Shown: positions 45,712 through 58,855, counted from the stretch's first letter. The stretch is 59,743 nt of DNA from Emmonsiellopsis sp. PD_33 (GCA_032988165.1 JANTQF010000213.1:1-59743); one strand, 5' to 3'. The notes: generated by a model from the letters alone, not told the origin. Numbers and translations: made by a program.

Positions 45712-48700
45712 TTAGTCCACGTAACCAGTATGGGATAATTTGGAGCATGATCTGATAAGATCAAGGAGACTGCGACGTACATCCAGAGTCAAACTCTTGC
45801 TGCTATTCGCGGCCTGGTCCCTGTAGATACCCACGAGCGCCTCGCTGACCTGGAACAGGCCCGTTTTCAAACTGATGACAATAAACTGCATGCCAGGGGC
45901 TGCATGGTCGCGGATGTAGTTGGCAATCCTTGCTACGTTAGTGTTGTCGAGCGCGGCGTCGACCTCATCTAGCACGAAGAAAGGAGAAGGTTGGTAGGAG
46001 TGCACGGCGAAAAGTAGAGCCAGGGCAGCCATCGTTTTCTCTCCACCGGAGAGATGCTCCATGTCTCTGAATCGCTTGAGTGGAGGCATAGCATGGTATT
46101 TGATACCGTCGAGGTATGGCTCTTCGGAGTCTTCGATGTCGAGATAACTGCAGCAGAGAGGAACATTAGTGGTTAAATGGTTGTTTCCCCGATGCCATGG
46201 CTTTCTTCATAACTTACGCTTTTCCGCCCATAGGATAACTTGCTGTCTTTGTCAGGTCCCGATATATAGGCTCGATCTGCTCCGAGATATGCGTAAAGGC
46301 CTTGTTAAAAAGCTCCGATCGTTTCCGCATAACTTCTTCAAAGCCATCCTTGGCCTTTCTAGCACGCTTCCGGGCATCTTCGAAGTCCTTCTCTGTGCTT
46401 CGAAGCTTGTTCTCGACGCCTTCGAGACGCTCCATTGCGCGCATGTTCGGTGCCATTTTGTCTAGCTCGTTGTTAAGGGATTTGATCTGGTTCTGCAGCT
46501 CCTCCTCAATTTTGTCGTCGGACTCCTAGAAAGATCTGTAAGTATCAGGCAGCTAGAGTAGATGGTGTGATACATACCTCCTTAAGAGAATCACCTAGGC
46601 TCTCAAAGTCGACCTCAATACCGTAGTCGTGCACATCATCAGTCTGGATGTTTCCTAGGGTAGGATCTTCATCGATGTCCATCGCATCCTGGTCATTCTG
46701 GACTAGGTCATCAATGGGTAGCGTGGACAGCGGAGCGGAATCCTTCTCGAGCGGAATGTCAATATCCTCCAGCTTGCAGCGGCGCAAGAGTGCATATCTG
46801 TCGGCAGAATGACGTTGTCTCTCGCCGTCCAGTGTACTAACAGCCTTGAGAGTGGCTTCGACATTCTTCGCTCGTTTCTGGACCTCGCGACGCTGTGTAG
46901 CCAAGTTCTCTGCAGACTGTGAGTAGGCTTCCTTCTGTTCGGCAAGGTCCTCGCCCAGCAGCTCCAGTTCTGCGTTGAGGTTATCGAGGCGGTCCCGGAT
47001 AGTTGCGCGCTCCTCCTCGAGCTCGGCGATAAGAACTCGGTCTCTTTCAGACTGGGAGCGGAGTCCCTCGATACGGTCTTCGGTCGCCTGCAGTCGCTGC
47101 TTCTCGAAACTCATCTGGTTTTCGATCCTGCTCTTTTGCGTCGTGAATTCGAGCTTCTTCTCCGCAGCTTCCTGCTGTAGAGAGCCCTGCTGAGCCTCAT
47201 ATTCTCGAATATTGGCGTATCCCAAACGGCGGCAGAAGGCGCGGTAAACTTCATCTTCAACACCGCTGACAGAGGTCTGGAATTCGTCGATGGATTCATC
47301 AAGCTCTTCGAGGGCGTGTTTCTTTTCGCGATACTTGGGCTGGACGCTCTTCATTTGGCGCTTGGCGAAATCTACTTCTCCAGATCTGCTCTCGATATTT
47401 CTATCCAGGGCTTTCAGCTCGTCGCGAGAATAGGCTAGGCGTTGTTCCAGACCTGCCAGTTGTCCCTGGAGGCTCTCCTCTTCTGCGCCCTTGCGATGAG
47501 CTTTAGGAAGACTTGCCAAGTCCGAGATAAGTTTATCCTTTAATTTGTGCAAGTTTGTGACGTCGGTGTCCTCCCAACGCTTGGATTGCTGATGGCCAGG
47601 GCCTCGTCCACCAGTCATTAGACCTCCCTTGTGGATCACCGTCCCGTCAAGGGTCACAGCCTTTGCATCCACTCCCTTGTCATAGCACAGATATTTAGCA
47701 GTGGCTAGATCATCACAGACGATTGCGTTTCCGCAGGCGTACGTTATGGCACGCGCGACGGAGTTATCGAAGTCAACAGTTTCGATGGCCGGGCGCATCC
47801 CCCGGTGCATACCCTTCAGGCTGGAATTGAAGGCTTTGACTTGGATGGTTTCAAGGGGGATGAAGGTTGCTTGGCCCGCTCTTTGATCTCGGAGATGCTG
47901 TATACACTCTTTAGCTGTCTTCTCGTTGTCCACCACGATGGCATCGAAATGGCGGCCAAGGACTGTGCTGACGGCATCTGCATATTTCTTTTGCTTGGGT
48001 TTGCACAGTTCGCTAATGCGACCTTTGACTCCTGGGAAGATACGCTTTAGAGTCGATATCAACTCCTTGGTGCGCACTTCTCTCTCATTTTGCTTGCGGC
48101 CGTCGTCCACCTCGAGAAGCTTCTTCAGGGTAACCTGCAGCTTCTCTTCGAGCTCTGTTCGCATTTGGGCAACTCGAAGCCGCTCCGAAGTAAGGCTGTT
48201 TAGCTCCTTTTTCTTCGCCTCAATTTCCCTGGCGGTGGCTTCAATGGTTTCTGCAATGCTGGACTTGCGTTCCAGCATGTTGTCAACGTCGGACTGCAAG
48301 TTTTTGACCTGCCACTCATTGCTCTCGAAATTGCTCTTCAAGCTGTTAACAGTTTCCGCATCGGCCTTTCTCTGGCGCTTGAGGTTGTCTAGTTTGATTT
48401 GGGCCGCAGACGAACGCTTATTGACATCTTCCTTGAGTTTGTTATATTCTTGAAGATCGGCATCGGAAAGCTGAATTCCTTTCTTGCTTGCGGTTTTTTT
48501 CCATTCATCTTCCCATTGAGCCTGGGCTTTTTCAACGACTTTCAGGTCCCTCTCAAGTTGTTTTACGGTCTTCGCTTGGGAATTGCTTTCCTTTTCGATT
48601 TCAGCGATTCGGCTGGCGTATCTTTCAACCTTTTTGGTAGAGATTTCGATTTTCTCGTCGACAGGAACCAACGAATTCGACGTGTCCTCGATGTCCTTTT

Positions 48701-49781
48701 CCTTCGTTTTGATATTTTTTTCAACCTTGGCAACTTCTCGTCCAACTCGAGCGTGGTCTTTCTTGGCATTCTCAAGGGTCTTTTCGTACTTCTCCACGCC
48801 ACGTCTGAATTCCTTCAATTCGTCCTGATGTTTCTGAATCTCTGCGCTGGACTCCTCAATGAGGCGCTGGAAGTGGAAAAGCTTCCATAGAATATGAGTG
48901 ATAATGGCTTGATCGCGTTCATCAGCCTTCCTTGCATAGCTGTCCGCCTCTCTCTTTTGTTCTTGATACTGCTTGATTTCCGAGTTGATACCTCTGCGGC
49001 GGTTCAATTGAAAGTTTTGGTGCTCGGCTGCCTCTTCCTGCTCTACCTTGAGTCTTTCATACTCAGCTTTATATTCGAGACTACCGGAAATTTGTTCAAT
49101 CAGACGAGTCAAGTCTTTGGGGGACTGGGATGCGATCGATTCCACGTCTCCTTGGAACACCAGAAAGTTGCGGGCCTTGATCAGGATGTTTTCCTCCTCG
49201 AGAGCCTCGTTGTATTGTTGTGCGGTTACGATGCGGTTGTTGATACGGTATTCGCTCACTCCTTGGCTGGTAATGGACCGTTTCCACTGCTGTTCCTCAC
49301 CTGCGTCATCCTCGTACACGGCCATCACCCATGCGGCCTTCGGATCATTGCGTTCGGCCGGCTCTTGCGAAGGGTCAGCGCCGGCATCGCCATTTTGGGC
49401 CCCATTTTGGACATTGGTGGAGGCGGAACCGTCGTCGTTGATGGTGGCAGTACGGAGCACACGGCCGCGGTATACCAAGTCGCGTAGATGGGTCGAACGG
49501 AGGTGGGACGACTTGATTCCTAGGACAAAGGAAATGGCGTCCATGCTATTCGGATGTCAGTGGCCATAACTTCACGCAGAGAATGATTGTCACGAACGAA
49601 TTTGATTTTCCGGAGCCATTGGGCCCGATGATGGAGGTGAAGTACGCATCGCCGAACAGCAGGGTATGGTGGCCCTTATACGACTTGAAGTCTAAGTGAG
49701 ACGCGCATTAGTGTCCAGTCCATATAACAGCGACGGCCATGGGGACATACTGAAAAGTTCGAGGCGAATTAGCTTTCCCAT
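45712..49781 (-). CDS. SMC1: Cohesin subunit SMC1, 1278 aa
   Basis: Five exons: 49781-49751 (31 bases), 49691-49598, 49545-46578, 46525-46218 and 46147-45712. Walker A is GPNGSGKSN at residues 33-41. Two long coiled coils flank a hinge near the middle (PGVKGRISELCKPKQKKYA ... HKGGLMTGGRGPG). The ABC signature LSGGEKTMAALALLFA and Walker B FFVLDEVDAALD are in the last exon. With SMC3 and the kleisin Scc1 it forms the ring that holds sister chromatids and extrudes loops. An acidic stretch (NDQDAMDIDEDPT) lies in the C-terminal coiled-coil region. GGLMTGG and the ~1,280-residue length fit SMC1 rather than SMC2-4. A fungal insertion of Gly/Asn/Asp-rich sequence (QNGAQNGDAGADPSQEPAE) follows the N-terminal lobe. 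Confidence 0.97.
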
Positions 49782-51007
49782 GGTGATCTCTCAGATCGCG
49801 CCCACCCGCCGTCGAGAGGTGAGCGGGGATTGGATGTCAGGGTAGGCTGGGGCCGCGTAGATTGCAATGAGTCGGGTGCAGCGGAATGAGATTTGAAAGT
49901 AGAGTCGCGTCACTAGCAAGCCAGCGAACGATACGACAGAGACGCGAGGGAATGCTCGTCGCGAGGCCTGTAGATGAGGCTCTGTCTTTTGATTTCCACT
50001 TTGGAGCGCGTCGCGCAGCCGATAATATTATGTAAGGACTTAGTCAGCGCCAAGCATACTCGGAGCGGAAGAAGCCATTCAATCTACTATGTATGTAGTA
50101 TTGGAGATGACAGGCTCATTCAGCTTTTATTTTGTCCACCTTGATGTTGACTTTAAACAGATGGGATCTCTCATTTTACAAATAAATACTAGCCCTAATC
50201 CCATGTTAAACCATAGAATCTGCTTTGCCCGGCGTCTAACACCTTCAACCGTACTAGGGAGCTCCCGTGCATAGCACAACCTGGGTAGAGACAACATCAA
50301 CAATGGCAGAGTGTCTGCTATATTAGCTATGCCCTCACCTGCGAACACACACTGAGCAGTTCCCGACTCTACTCTATCAGAAACAACAGCCTGTTCCCTT
50401 CAATTTACGTGGAATCACCCTTCCCCAGACTGACAATGCAAACTATGCAAACAGTCACGTGCCTCAACAGCTGATTGCCCGAAACAGGCTAGCGGCACGC
50501 TGCAGTGCCAAGCCGCCGTTGAGCTCCCAGCGCGACTCGGCCAACCAAGACTGCGGAAAGTCGCATGCACCATCCCATCTCGCTTTTTTGCTCGGCCGCT
50601 GCCCAGGGTCAGTCCGCGTGCATCAGTCAGTCGCTGTTGACAGGAGGCTCTCTACTCGGCGTTGTTGCATCCCCGTTGTGAGGAGTATATCCCCACGTTT
50701 GGTGTTGTCTCGCTTGCGTCATACATAATGCTGTGAGAGGTTCGGGGAACTGGATTCTTCTGAGACCACGATAATACATCGCCTTTTTTTTTCTAAGGTG
50801 AGTGCCTATATGCTAGGATATAGTCTTTGCGCTGTCTTCTATATCGATATGCTGGGGCTCTTTGGCCGGTTTTCAATCCTATATAGGGAGCTATTTGTGC
50901 TGATCTGCCTTGTTTTATAGCTGTCCACTTCAACACACATCTCCAGGTTTTCCTCCTACACCTGGGCACCTAACCCACCTTCACCCATCCGTCAACGCTG
51001 AGTTACG
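49782..51007. promoter_or_regulatory. Divergent promoter region, SMC1 / GPC1
   Basis: 1.2 kb with no supported gene. It includes a CACGTG at 50456-50461 and pyrimidine-rich tracts before GPC1. A possible 5' UTR intron of GPC1 ends near 50920. Confidence 0.5.
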
Positions 51008-52645
51008 ATGGCGGAACCCGTGTCTATACCGAAAAGCAAGTCGCAGCCAGCCCACCTGGACGAGCTGGGCAGTGAACTCGCCCACAATGCTTTCGACGCA
51101 GTAGCCCAGGACCACGACGGGCTCACCCCGCAAACCAGCACTCAGCCATCCCCGTCGCCAGGCCTATCCCGCACATCCTCATTTGGCACCAGCAGTTCCT
51201 ACCAGGATGACTGGGAACCCTTCCCTCCCCTTGACAAGCTCACCGTTTTCGACATCCTGGGAAACCTCGCACTTCCGCAGAAACTGGAAAAATGGCAGAA
51301 TACCCTGACCGCGCAGAAGGATAAGGTCAAGAAACAGCAGGAGAAGTTGAGGAATACTAGCCTAAATGCAAAGGAAAGAGTTGTGGGGGAATGGCGCAAA
51401 AGAGTCCCGTCTTCAGATGAGCAGTTGGAGAAATACAGGAAACGGATGAGGGACTCCGTCGAGCGGCTGGGCGAACGATGGAATGACACCGCGACGGTGA
51501 CTGCTAGAGAGAAGGTCTCTTTCATCGCTGGTGTCCTCAATATCTTCATCAGCGGATACCTGATCGGCGCTTACCCCCAGTACTTCTTCTATTGGTACAC
51601 CTTCCAGCTTTGCTACTTTATGCCAATCCGTTACTATACCTACCACAAACGCGGTTACCATTATTTCCTCGCTGATCTCTGCTACTTTGTCAATTTCTTG
51701 GCGTTCTTGAGCTTGTGGGTGTTCCCCAAGTCAAAACGGTTGTTCCTCAGTACGTACTGCTTGGCGTATGGTAACAACGCTGTCGCGATTGCTATGTGGA
51801 GGAATTCCATGGTCTTCCATAGCTTGGATAAAGTCACCAGGTAAGTGCTTTGTTCTATTTACGATGGTGCCGTGCCTTTGCTAACCATGCCGTTTAGCCT
51901 GTTTATCCATATCATGCCACCAGTGACCCTTCACTGCTTGACCCATCTGACCTCTCCTGAGTTCCTGCTTAAACGATTCCCTGCAATCTACCACATCAAG
52001 TTTAGCGAACCAGGCAGCCCCGAGCATTACACGCTGGGCGCAATGATGATATGGGCTACTGTTCCCTACGCTGTCTGGCAGCTCTCGTACCACTTCCTCA
52101 TCACAGTGCGTCGCCGCGAGAAAATTGCCGCTGGTCGGCCCACGAGCTTCACCTGGCTGCGAAAGTCATATGCCAAAACTTGGATTGGAAAGTTGGTCCT
52201 CAGCCTCCCGTCGTCGTTACAGGAACCAGCCTTCATGCTCATACAGTATGCCTATGCACTGTTGACCATAACACCATGTCCACTCTGGTTCTGGTATCGC
52301 TGGGCAAGCTCCTTTTTCCTAACAGCCGTATTTTCGTGGAGCATTTACAACGGCGCGACGTTTTACATTGACGTCTTCGGCAAACGGTTCCAGAAGGAAC
52401 TCGAGCAGCTGAAGCAGGACGTGGCTAAATGGCACTCTTCTCCTGAAGGTAGCTCCACGAGCCCCGTCCTGACGGCTGACTATGCTCATAGCAAACCGCA
52501 TAGCCATGATGATATGGAGGTTCCACAGGGCGAGTCTTCTGATAGGTCCTCGATCAACCGTATCCCATTGTTGGATGCGCAGGCAGCGAGCACGGCTATT
52601 GAAAATACCTCGGCCGTGGGCGCAGACGTGCATGCGAGATCGTGA
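51008..52645 (+). CDS. GPC1: Glycerophosphocholine acyltransferase Gpc1, 526 aa
   Basis: Two exons, 51008-51840 and 51898-52645, joined GTAAGT/TTAG in phase 2. The protein is the DUF2838 family member that transfers an acyl chain from acyl-CoA to glycerophosphocholine, giving lysophosphatidylcholine and so salvaging phosphatidylcholine breakdown products. About seven or eight membrane spans start at residue ~175 (VSFIAGVLNIFISGYLIGAY). Conserved blocks include YYTYHKRGYHYFLADLCYF, FLSTYCLAYGNNAVAIAMW and SLFIHIMPPVTLH, which contains the His and Pro typical of the family. The N-terminal 85 residues are Ser/Pro-rich; residues ~90-165 are a basic coiled-coil-like region. The C-terminal 85 residues are disordered. 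Likely in the endoplasmic reticulum membrane. A seven-base repeat begins just after the stop codon. Confidence 0.93.
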
Positions 52646-52651
52646 ACTCTT

Positions 52652-52699
52652 TCCTTTCTCCTTTCTCCTTTCTCCTTTCTCCTTTCTCCTTTCTCCTTT
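52652..52699 (+). repeat. Seven-base tandem repeat (CTTTCTC)n
   Basis: About seven near-perfect units start six bases downstream of the GPC1 stop codon, so they would lie in its 3' UTR. Confidence 0.85.
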
Positions 52700-53361
52700 T
52701 TTGCCCTTTCCCTTTTCTTTTTCTGGTTGTGGATACCCTGTCGAATGGCGCGTTTCGCTGTCCCTTGATCCCCTTTTCTCATGAATCCGTGCTTTATCTG
52801 GTACGACGCGATCCCCGGCCTTTAGCGTGCTGTTTTTGTCTTATGCTATGGTGTTTTATTCAACATGGAGATTTGTGATGCTCTGCTGTCGATGTTTGCG
52901 ATGTTTGCAGGTTCCCTGGCGCTGCTGGTTTACTGTGTAGTATTCCTAGCTTGTCTTGTTGGTTGAGCGTTTTTGCCGCCAGTTAGTTAGCATTTGTTGC
53001 CTTCCTACCAGGTACTTAGATATTTCCCGCTCATAATGATAATACTGTATATATATGCCCTATGCCATGACTTTTTTCCTCATAGGCCTCTTCAAGGGGC
53101 TAAGAATGAAATGGATGATGACATAACCCGTCACGTGAAGCCAAAACTCTAAATGGATCCGCCCATCAGCCAGGCCAAATCTTTGGGAAAACGGGTTTCG
53201 GTCTTTTCAACAACCCATAACTCACCAATAACCCCAAAGAAAAACATCCCAGATTTCCGTTGCAGATTTTTTTTCCATCGTCAACCTCTGCGACCACCGT
53301 TCTCGATCCAGATCACCATTTCGCAGATACACCCGACCGAGGCCGCCGCAGCAGCAGCAGT
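52700..53361. promoter_or_regulatory. GPC1 3' flank and LETM1 promoter
   Basis: No gene seen. A TCACGTGA octamer at 53132-53139 lies about 220 bases before the LETM1 start codon. A short GCAGCA run precedes the start. Confidence 0.45.
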
Positions 53362-55201
53362 ATGAAACCAACCGCCTTGGCCCGCAATGCTGCGGTGTCA
53401 GCCTCTGCGCGGAGGATGGCTGTCTGTATGTATTGCTTGAGACCTTTCCGGACTCCTCTTCCTTTCGTTCTGAACCACGTCCTACGCAATACATGAATTA
53501 TCCAATAGACGAACTAATAATCTCTTATAATCCAGCCCGCAGCCGCACCCCCTCGGCCCTAGGCGCCTTCTCCGCCGCAGCCAACCTGAGCAGCCGACAC
53601 CGTCTCCCCTCGCACATCCACGCTCTTGCGATCTTACTCCCACAACAGCGCGGCTATGCTACTGATCCTCATACCTCCGGGCGACCTGCCACTGAGCCGT
53701 CGTCGTCGTTCCCGCCGCCGGGATTCAGCGCGGAGCAGGCGAAGAAGCCGCTGCCCGTTGACGGGGCGCAGAAAGTAGAAAGCCAGAGTGCCTCACAGGA
53801 CCCGGGGACGGCGTCGACGACGGTGACTGCGGGTACTGCGGCCAAGGCTGGCGAGACGAAGTCGCTGGATACGGAGGCGAAGAAGATTGTTGAGGAGAAG
53901 AAGGAGGCCGCCGGGAAGAAACTTACTCTTGGACAGAAGATTAAGAAGGAGGCTCAGCATTATTGGGATGGGACGAAGCTGTTGGCGACGGAGGTGAAGA
54001 TTAGTACGAAGCTTGCGCTGAAGATGGCGGCGGGGTATGAGCTTAGTCGGAGGGAGAATAGACAGGTTCGTACTGCTTTCTTTTTTTTCTTTTCTTGGGT
54101 TGGGTTTTGCAAATAGGCGGGTTTCGGCTGACGTGTGTCTTATACATATATATATGACAGTTGCAACGTACTGTCAAGGACTTGGCCCGTCTGGTTCCTT
54201 TCTCCGCATTCGTTCTTGTCCCGTTCGCCGAACTTCTCCTACCGATCGTCCTGAAGCTGTTCCCCAACATGCTGCCTAGTACCTATGAGGGACAAAAGTC
54301 GAAAGAGACCAAGGCCGCGACTCTTAGGGCTACACGGAAGGAAATGGCATCCTTCCTCCAGAATACGCTGAAGGAGACTGGTCTCCCCGTCAATGCGACG
54401 AACGCGAAGAAGGAAGAGTTCACCGAGTTTTTCCGCAAAGTCCGCGCAACTGGCGAGTCGCCATCTGAGGAGGACGTAATCAAAGTCTGCAAGACCTTCA
54501 AGGATGACCTAACCTTGGACAACCTGTCACGACCGCAGCTAGTCGCCGTATGCAAGTACATCAACCTCAACACCTTCGGTACAGACGCCATGCTGCGGTA
54601 CAACGTACGTCACCGGATGCGTCAAATCAAGCGCGACGACAAAGCCATCTCTTTCGAAGGGGTCGACTCCCTTTCCGTTCCCGAACTGCAAATGGCCTGC
54701 GCCGCCCGCGGCCTGCGCACGCACGGCATCTCCCCCGGCCGTCTGCGGGACGATCTGTCCATGTGGCTCGACCTGCGTCTCAAGCAGGGCGTCCCCTCCA
54801 CGCTCCTCGTCCTCAGCAACGCATATATGTACACGCAAAAATCGCAAGACTATGAAATCTCCTCGCAGATCGACGCGCTCCGCTCCGTCCTCTCGAGTAT
54901 CCCCGAGGAACTGTTCCATGAGATCGAGCTCGAGGTGCATAATGCCGAAGGCGCGGCGACGAATAAGCAGCGTCTTGAGGTCATTAAGGAGCAGCAGGAG
55001 CTGATTGAGGAGGAGAATGAGCAGAATACGGAGAATGAGGAGGCGGGCGTCAAGGCCCCGCAGGACCATGAGGATATTGATGATAAGGAGGATAAGTCGA
55101 TGGATGCGGCTGGTTCTACTCAGGACGCTGCGCAGGCTTCCGAGGCGGCGCAGTCCGAGACCGATCTTTCTAAGCAGAAGGAGCAGGAGAAGAAGGAGTA
55201 A
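53362..55201 (+). CDS. MDM38: LETM1/Mdm38-family mitochondrial inner-membrane protein, 544 aa
   Basis: Three exons: 53362-53425, 53536-54065 and 54161-55201. The N-terminus (MKPTALARNAAVSASARRMAV) is a typical matrix presequence. A Ser/Pro/Lys-rich linker leads to a conserved basic-amphipathic stretch (GQKIKKEAQHYWDGTKLL), then the single membrane span around residues 209-232 (LVPFSAFVLVPFAELLLPIV) with its characteristic prolines. The matrix part carries the LETM1 ribosome-binding-like domain (RPQLVAVCKYINLNTFGTDA, LRYNVRHRM, SVPELQMACAARGLRTHG). The C-terminal 100 residues are Glu/Gln-rich coiled coil. The family supports K+/H+ (or Ca2+/H+) exchange and insertion of mitochondrially made proteins. 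Both introns use standard splice sites and keep the frame. Confidence 0.95.
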
Positions 55202-56392
55202 ATATAGCCCTCCTCCTGGTGAGATGGGGCGCTTGATGAGGGGGGGGGGCTGGCGTAGATTCTTCCTGCGCAGTTCTTGCATACCCAACCCCACCAAGAC
55301 GCACCTTCATTCTCCATGTTCACCCACACAAAAAAAGCGACGGCCTCATGAAATCAGTATTGTATTTCCCTTTGTTTCTATTTTTTTTTCTTTCCCCCCC
55401 CTTCTTTCGATACTTCTTTCGTCCAATGTACTTTTTTAAACCCTACATTTTTGCTTTTCTCTTTTCTCCGCGCTCCGCTCCCCTTGCAAGACGCGCACAT
55501 GTTTGAATACTTGACCCTTTTTTTCCTTTTCTTCTTCTTTTTTTAACACCCCTTTCTGACGATGATCCAACCAAGCCGGAACCTATCTATTTTTCCTTTG
55601 TCGCTCGGTTCATTTCGCCCCTTCGCCAACCTGATGCATGCGTGCTGAAGAGTTGCTTGCCCTATCTACTGTGCGGACATATTCTATTTTACTATTTTCT
55701 TTTTTTTTCCCCTATTGTTTTACTACCTGTTACTCTGCTTGTTGTTTCTGGGATAGACGATGGTGTTTGTTTGGAATTTTAGCAGGTGCAGGCGCGGCTT
55801 TTTCGACGAGGGGGGAGGGGGGGTCTATCTATGTATGTATCTACAATCGCTGGATAGATGGATAGATGGATGGTAGGATGGGTTGAGGGCTGTCTGGGTG
55901 CTGGTTTTGTGTGTATTTGTTTGTATTTGAGGGATGGATAAATAAATTCAAATAAAAATGTGTCTTGAATGATTGATTGTTGAATATTTTGCTTGTTTTG
56001 TTGGTTGTTTGAGGGTGTATATATATTTGCCTCGTGCAATGATGACTAGATCGCTATTTCTGTTTGGATGAGATATCTCATTTCAAGGGCAGATAAAACA
56101 GTGCCCAGAGAAGAAACATCCAGCAAAGATTCAATAAACAGCCTAATAATAAATAGATGTCCCTAGACCTGACGTTTCGGGCCTCGTCTCTAGTCTTCCC
56201 CAGATCGGAGTTAACCTCGGCAGAATCCTCGAACGTCTCCTCTGCGCCGACACAACCTGCGAGATCCAACAAAGCCACAGCTCATAAGCGAAAGGCATGA
56301 ACAGACAGCTCCTATTTCTCCATAGAATAATCGCCAGTGCTACAAGCCCATCATCTTCACCCTCACTGTTAGGATTGAGGTTCCTGAGAACC
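55202..56392. other. LETM1 3' flank and Nudix-gene promoter
   Basis: 1.2 kb rich in T/C tracts and simple repeats, including GATA/GATG units at about 55851-55876 and a G-run at 55810-55822. No gene supported. Confidence 0.4.
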
Positions 56393-57919
56393 ATGGCTCC
56401 GCTATCTCCTGCGTCGACGGTTGGTGATCCCCCCTCCATCCTCCAATCCAACCAACTCGATAACTGTCGTTGGTGGCATATAACCGTGTGGCAATTTCTA
56501 CACGGGATATGTTTATAATCCTAACAGCGAACGAGGGGGAAAAACAATGGAATTTTGTTATGTTAATTTTATCTGCTTTGTTTCAGCAAGCCATTGAGCG
56601 ATTGAGAAACTACGTGCCGCCGCCAACTAATTACGACTCTGTCCCGCTGTCCAGACAAGCTGCCGTGCTGCTGCTGCTCTTTGCCGATCGGCGCGGGGAG
56701 CTTAGGGTTATTCTGACGATTAGAGCGAATACGCTGAAATCTTGTAGGTTGCACTCTTGTACGCCCCGGCGGGGAGGGGGGTGGGCGGGGGAGATGAGGA
56801 AACCATATGCATCCATAACTCCATAACATCCACGCCGCATCATTTAGGATCTAGTTAACTAACAATCATGTTGGGCTTCCGAGCGCTTGCTTTTGCTCTC
56901 GCTCCGCCAACAACAAACAAACAATAAAAAAAAGACCCCGGCCAAGCAGCTCTACCAGGCGGCAAATCAGACGCTCTCACAGAAACCCCCTTCGAGACCG
57001 CCCGCCGCGAAGCCTTTGAAGAAATCGGCCTGCCAAACATCGACCAGCCCCTCCCCGCGCCCTTCTGGGTCGAGCACCTCTGCGAACTGCCCGCCAACCT
57101 GGCCCGGACCGAGCTGGTCGTACGGCCGTGCGTGGCGCTGTTGCATTCGTTTAATGAGGTGACGGGGGAAGATGCGGATCCTGAGGAGGCGTTTATGCCC
57201 CAGCTCGATGCGAAGGAGGTTGCCGCGGTGTTTTCGGCGCCGTTTCATAATTTTTTGAGCGAGAGGGATGAGCCGCGGGGCGAGGAGGATGGAGAGATCC
57301 CTGGCGATCCGGGGGATTGGTATCGCGGGACCTGGACGAATTGGAATTCGACCTCTTGGCGGAGTGAGTTATTTTCTTTCTTTCTTTTGTTCACTAACTG
57401 TTCACCACCTCTCCCCCCCTCCTGGTGTGCACCTTCAGCATATATCTGTCTTGGATCTACCTAACAGAAGCTTCCCACTATTTATCTACGGAGTACTCCC
57501 CCAACCTCTTCGGTCAGGTTGGATAAATAGTCCATAATCACGGATCCACGGAACACACATCGTTGCTAAGAATAATGAAAAAAAATGCAGTGCACCACTT
57601 CTTCGTCCCAATAACGAACCAAAAAGTGACCAAGCCCCGGCGAAAATCCGTCGACCAGGACGCGGCGATCGACGAGCTGGACGCACAGGAATCCTCCATT
57701 GGATTAACCCGCTATCGGGTGTTTGGCATGACCGCCCGCATCTTAGTCGACGCAGCGCGTGTGGCGTATGCGGAAGAGCCACAATTCGAGCACAATAGCC
57801 ATTTCGGAGATGAGGATATGATCCGCCGGCTGAAAAAGCTTGGTCGGTTTAAAGCGGTAAGGGATCCGGAGGATGAGTTGACCAAGGAGATGTTTGACAA
57901 GGCGTCCAAGTTGACGTGA
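56393..57919 (+). CDS. PCD1: Nudix hydrolase, coenzyme A diphosphatase type, 313 aa
   Basis: Four exons: 56393-56419 (27 bases), 56587-56743, 56935-57363 and 57591-57919. The family signature upstream of the Nudix box is present (ILTIRANTLKSYPGQAALPGG). It runs straight into the box, GGKSDALTE then REAFEEIGL (residues 70-94), with the catalytic REAxEE core. That combination marks the CoA-diphosphatase group, which splits CoA or oxidised CoA into phosphopantetheine and 3',5'-ADP, in peroxisomes in yeast. An insert rich in Asp/Glu/Gly (DEPRGEEDGEIPGDPGDW) precedes the last conserved block (MHHFFVPI, RYRVFGMTARILVDAARVAY). No C-terminal PTS1 tripeptide is seen (ends KLT). The first exon is the least certain; its donor is GTTGGT. 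Confidence 0.88.
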
Positions 57920-58855
57920 TTAACTACTGATAATTATTCCTTTTTTCTGTTTTTGGCTATTTCCCTATCTGTGGTGGTGTTGTTGTTTTTATTGCTTTTT
58001 AATAACCGAATGGGGGAGGACAAATCAATATTTTGGGCGGACATTACGTCCCATTTTTTCTTCTTCTCGGCATGGCCCGTGTGACCACCACTGGGGAAGA
58101 AAGGAGAAGTGTTTATTTTTCTGGGCGTTCGCGGACGAGGGAATGGTTCGCTGCCATTTATCTTTTTGTTTTTTGGGAGGGGGGGGGAAGGGAGGCTTTT
58201 CTTTTCTTTTCTTTGTTTTGAAGGCCCCCATTCGCGCAATCCTGTTGGTCCCCAACCTTTCTTTTTAACCTATTTACCTTGCATCAGTTACTTATAGATC
58301 CCATGTCCAGCTTCGGTGTTTGCATTGTTAGTGTCTTTTTTTTGTCCTTCTTTCTTGCTCCTCGCGGCTACTTACATGCTTCCTTGATCCTGGGGGAGGA
58401 GAGTTTATTTCCCAACCCCCCCCCATTCTCCATCTATTTATGTTTACATCTGCCCGTCCTCCTGCTGTCCTTTTTGCGCTCCCTCGTGGAAGTTACATGC
58501 AATCTGCGAGTTATATCCGGCTGCGGTCGAAATTGCGACGACGCATTCCTCTTGTACCATCCGCCGAAAATGGTCGTTCTCGTGGCCACCGTTCTTTGTC
58601 GCTGAGAGTGTGTGTGCAAGCGGTTTCGAGCAATGTTGACAATCCCGCATTTCTCCCATAACCCAACTCTCATGAAAGCAACGCCTGACAAACCCAACTC
58701 GACCGACCGCAGGGGGGCTTGTTTCCATTCTTGCTCTTGCTGCTGCTGCTGTTGCTGCTGCAAGCTCCGTGTTTAGGAATTGAAACTGAAACCGGAATGT
58801 TACTGTTGGTTTTATTATTATATATCATCTACTTGGTTTCTCCACTATCACCACC
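57920..58855. other. Spacer with pyrimidine-rich leader
   Basis: Holds a G-run (58181-58190), a C-run near 58420 and a (TGC)n run (58736-58761). The last 150 bases look like the leader of the next gene. No gene supported. Confidence 0.4.

Noticed and set aside
47805..49569. Several plus frames of 60-200 codons
   Set aside because: All antisense to SMC1 coiled-coil exons.
54539..55297. 252-codon minus frame rich in Leu
   Set aside because: Antisense of the Glu/Lys-rich LETM1 coiled coil, which automatically gives Leu/Phe/Arg codons on the other strand.
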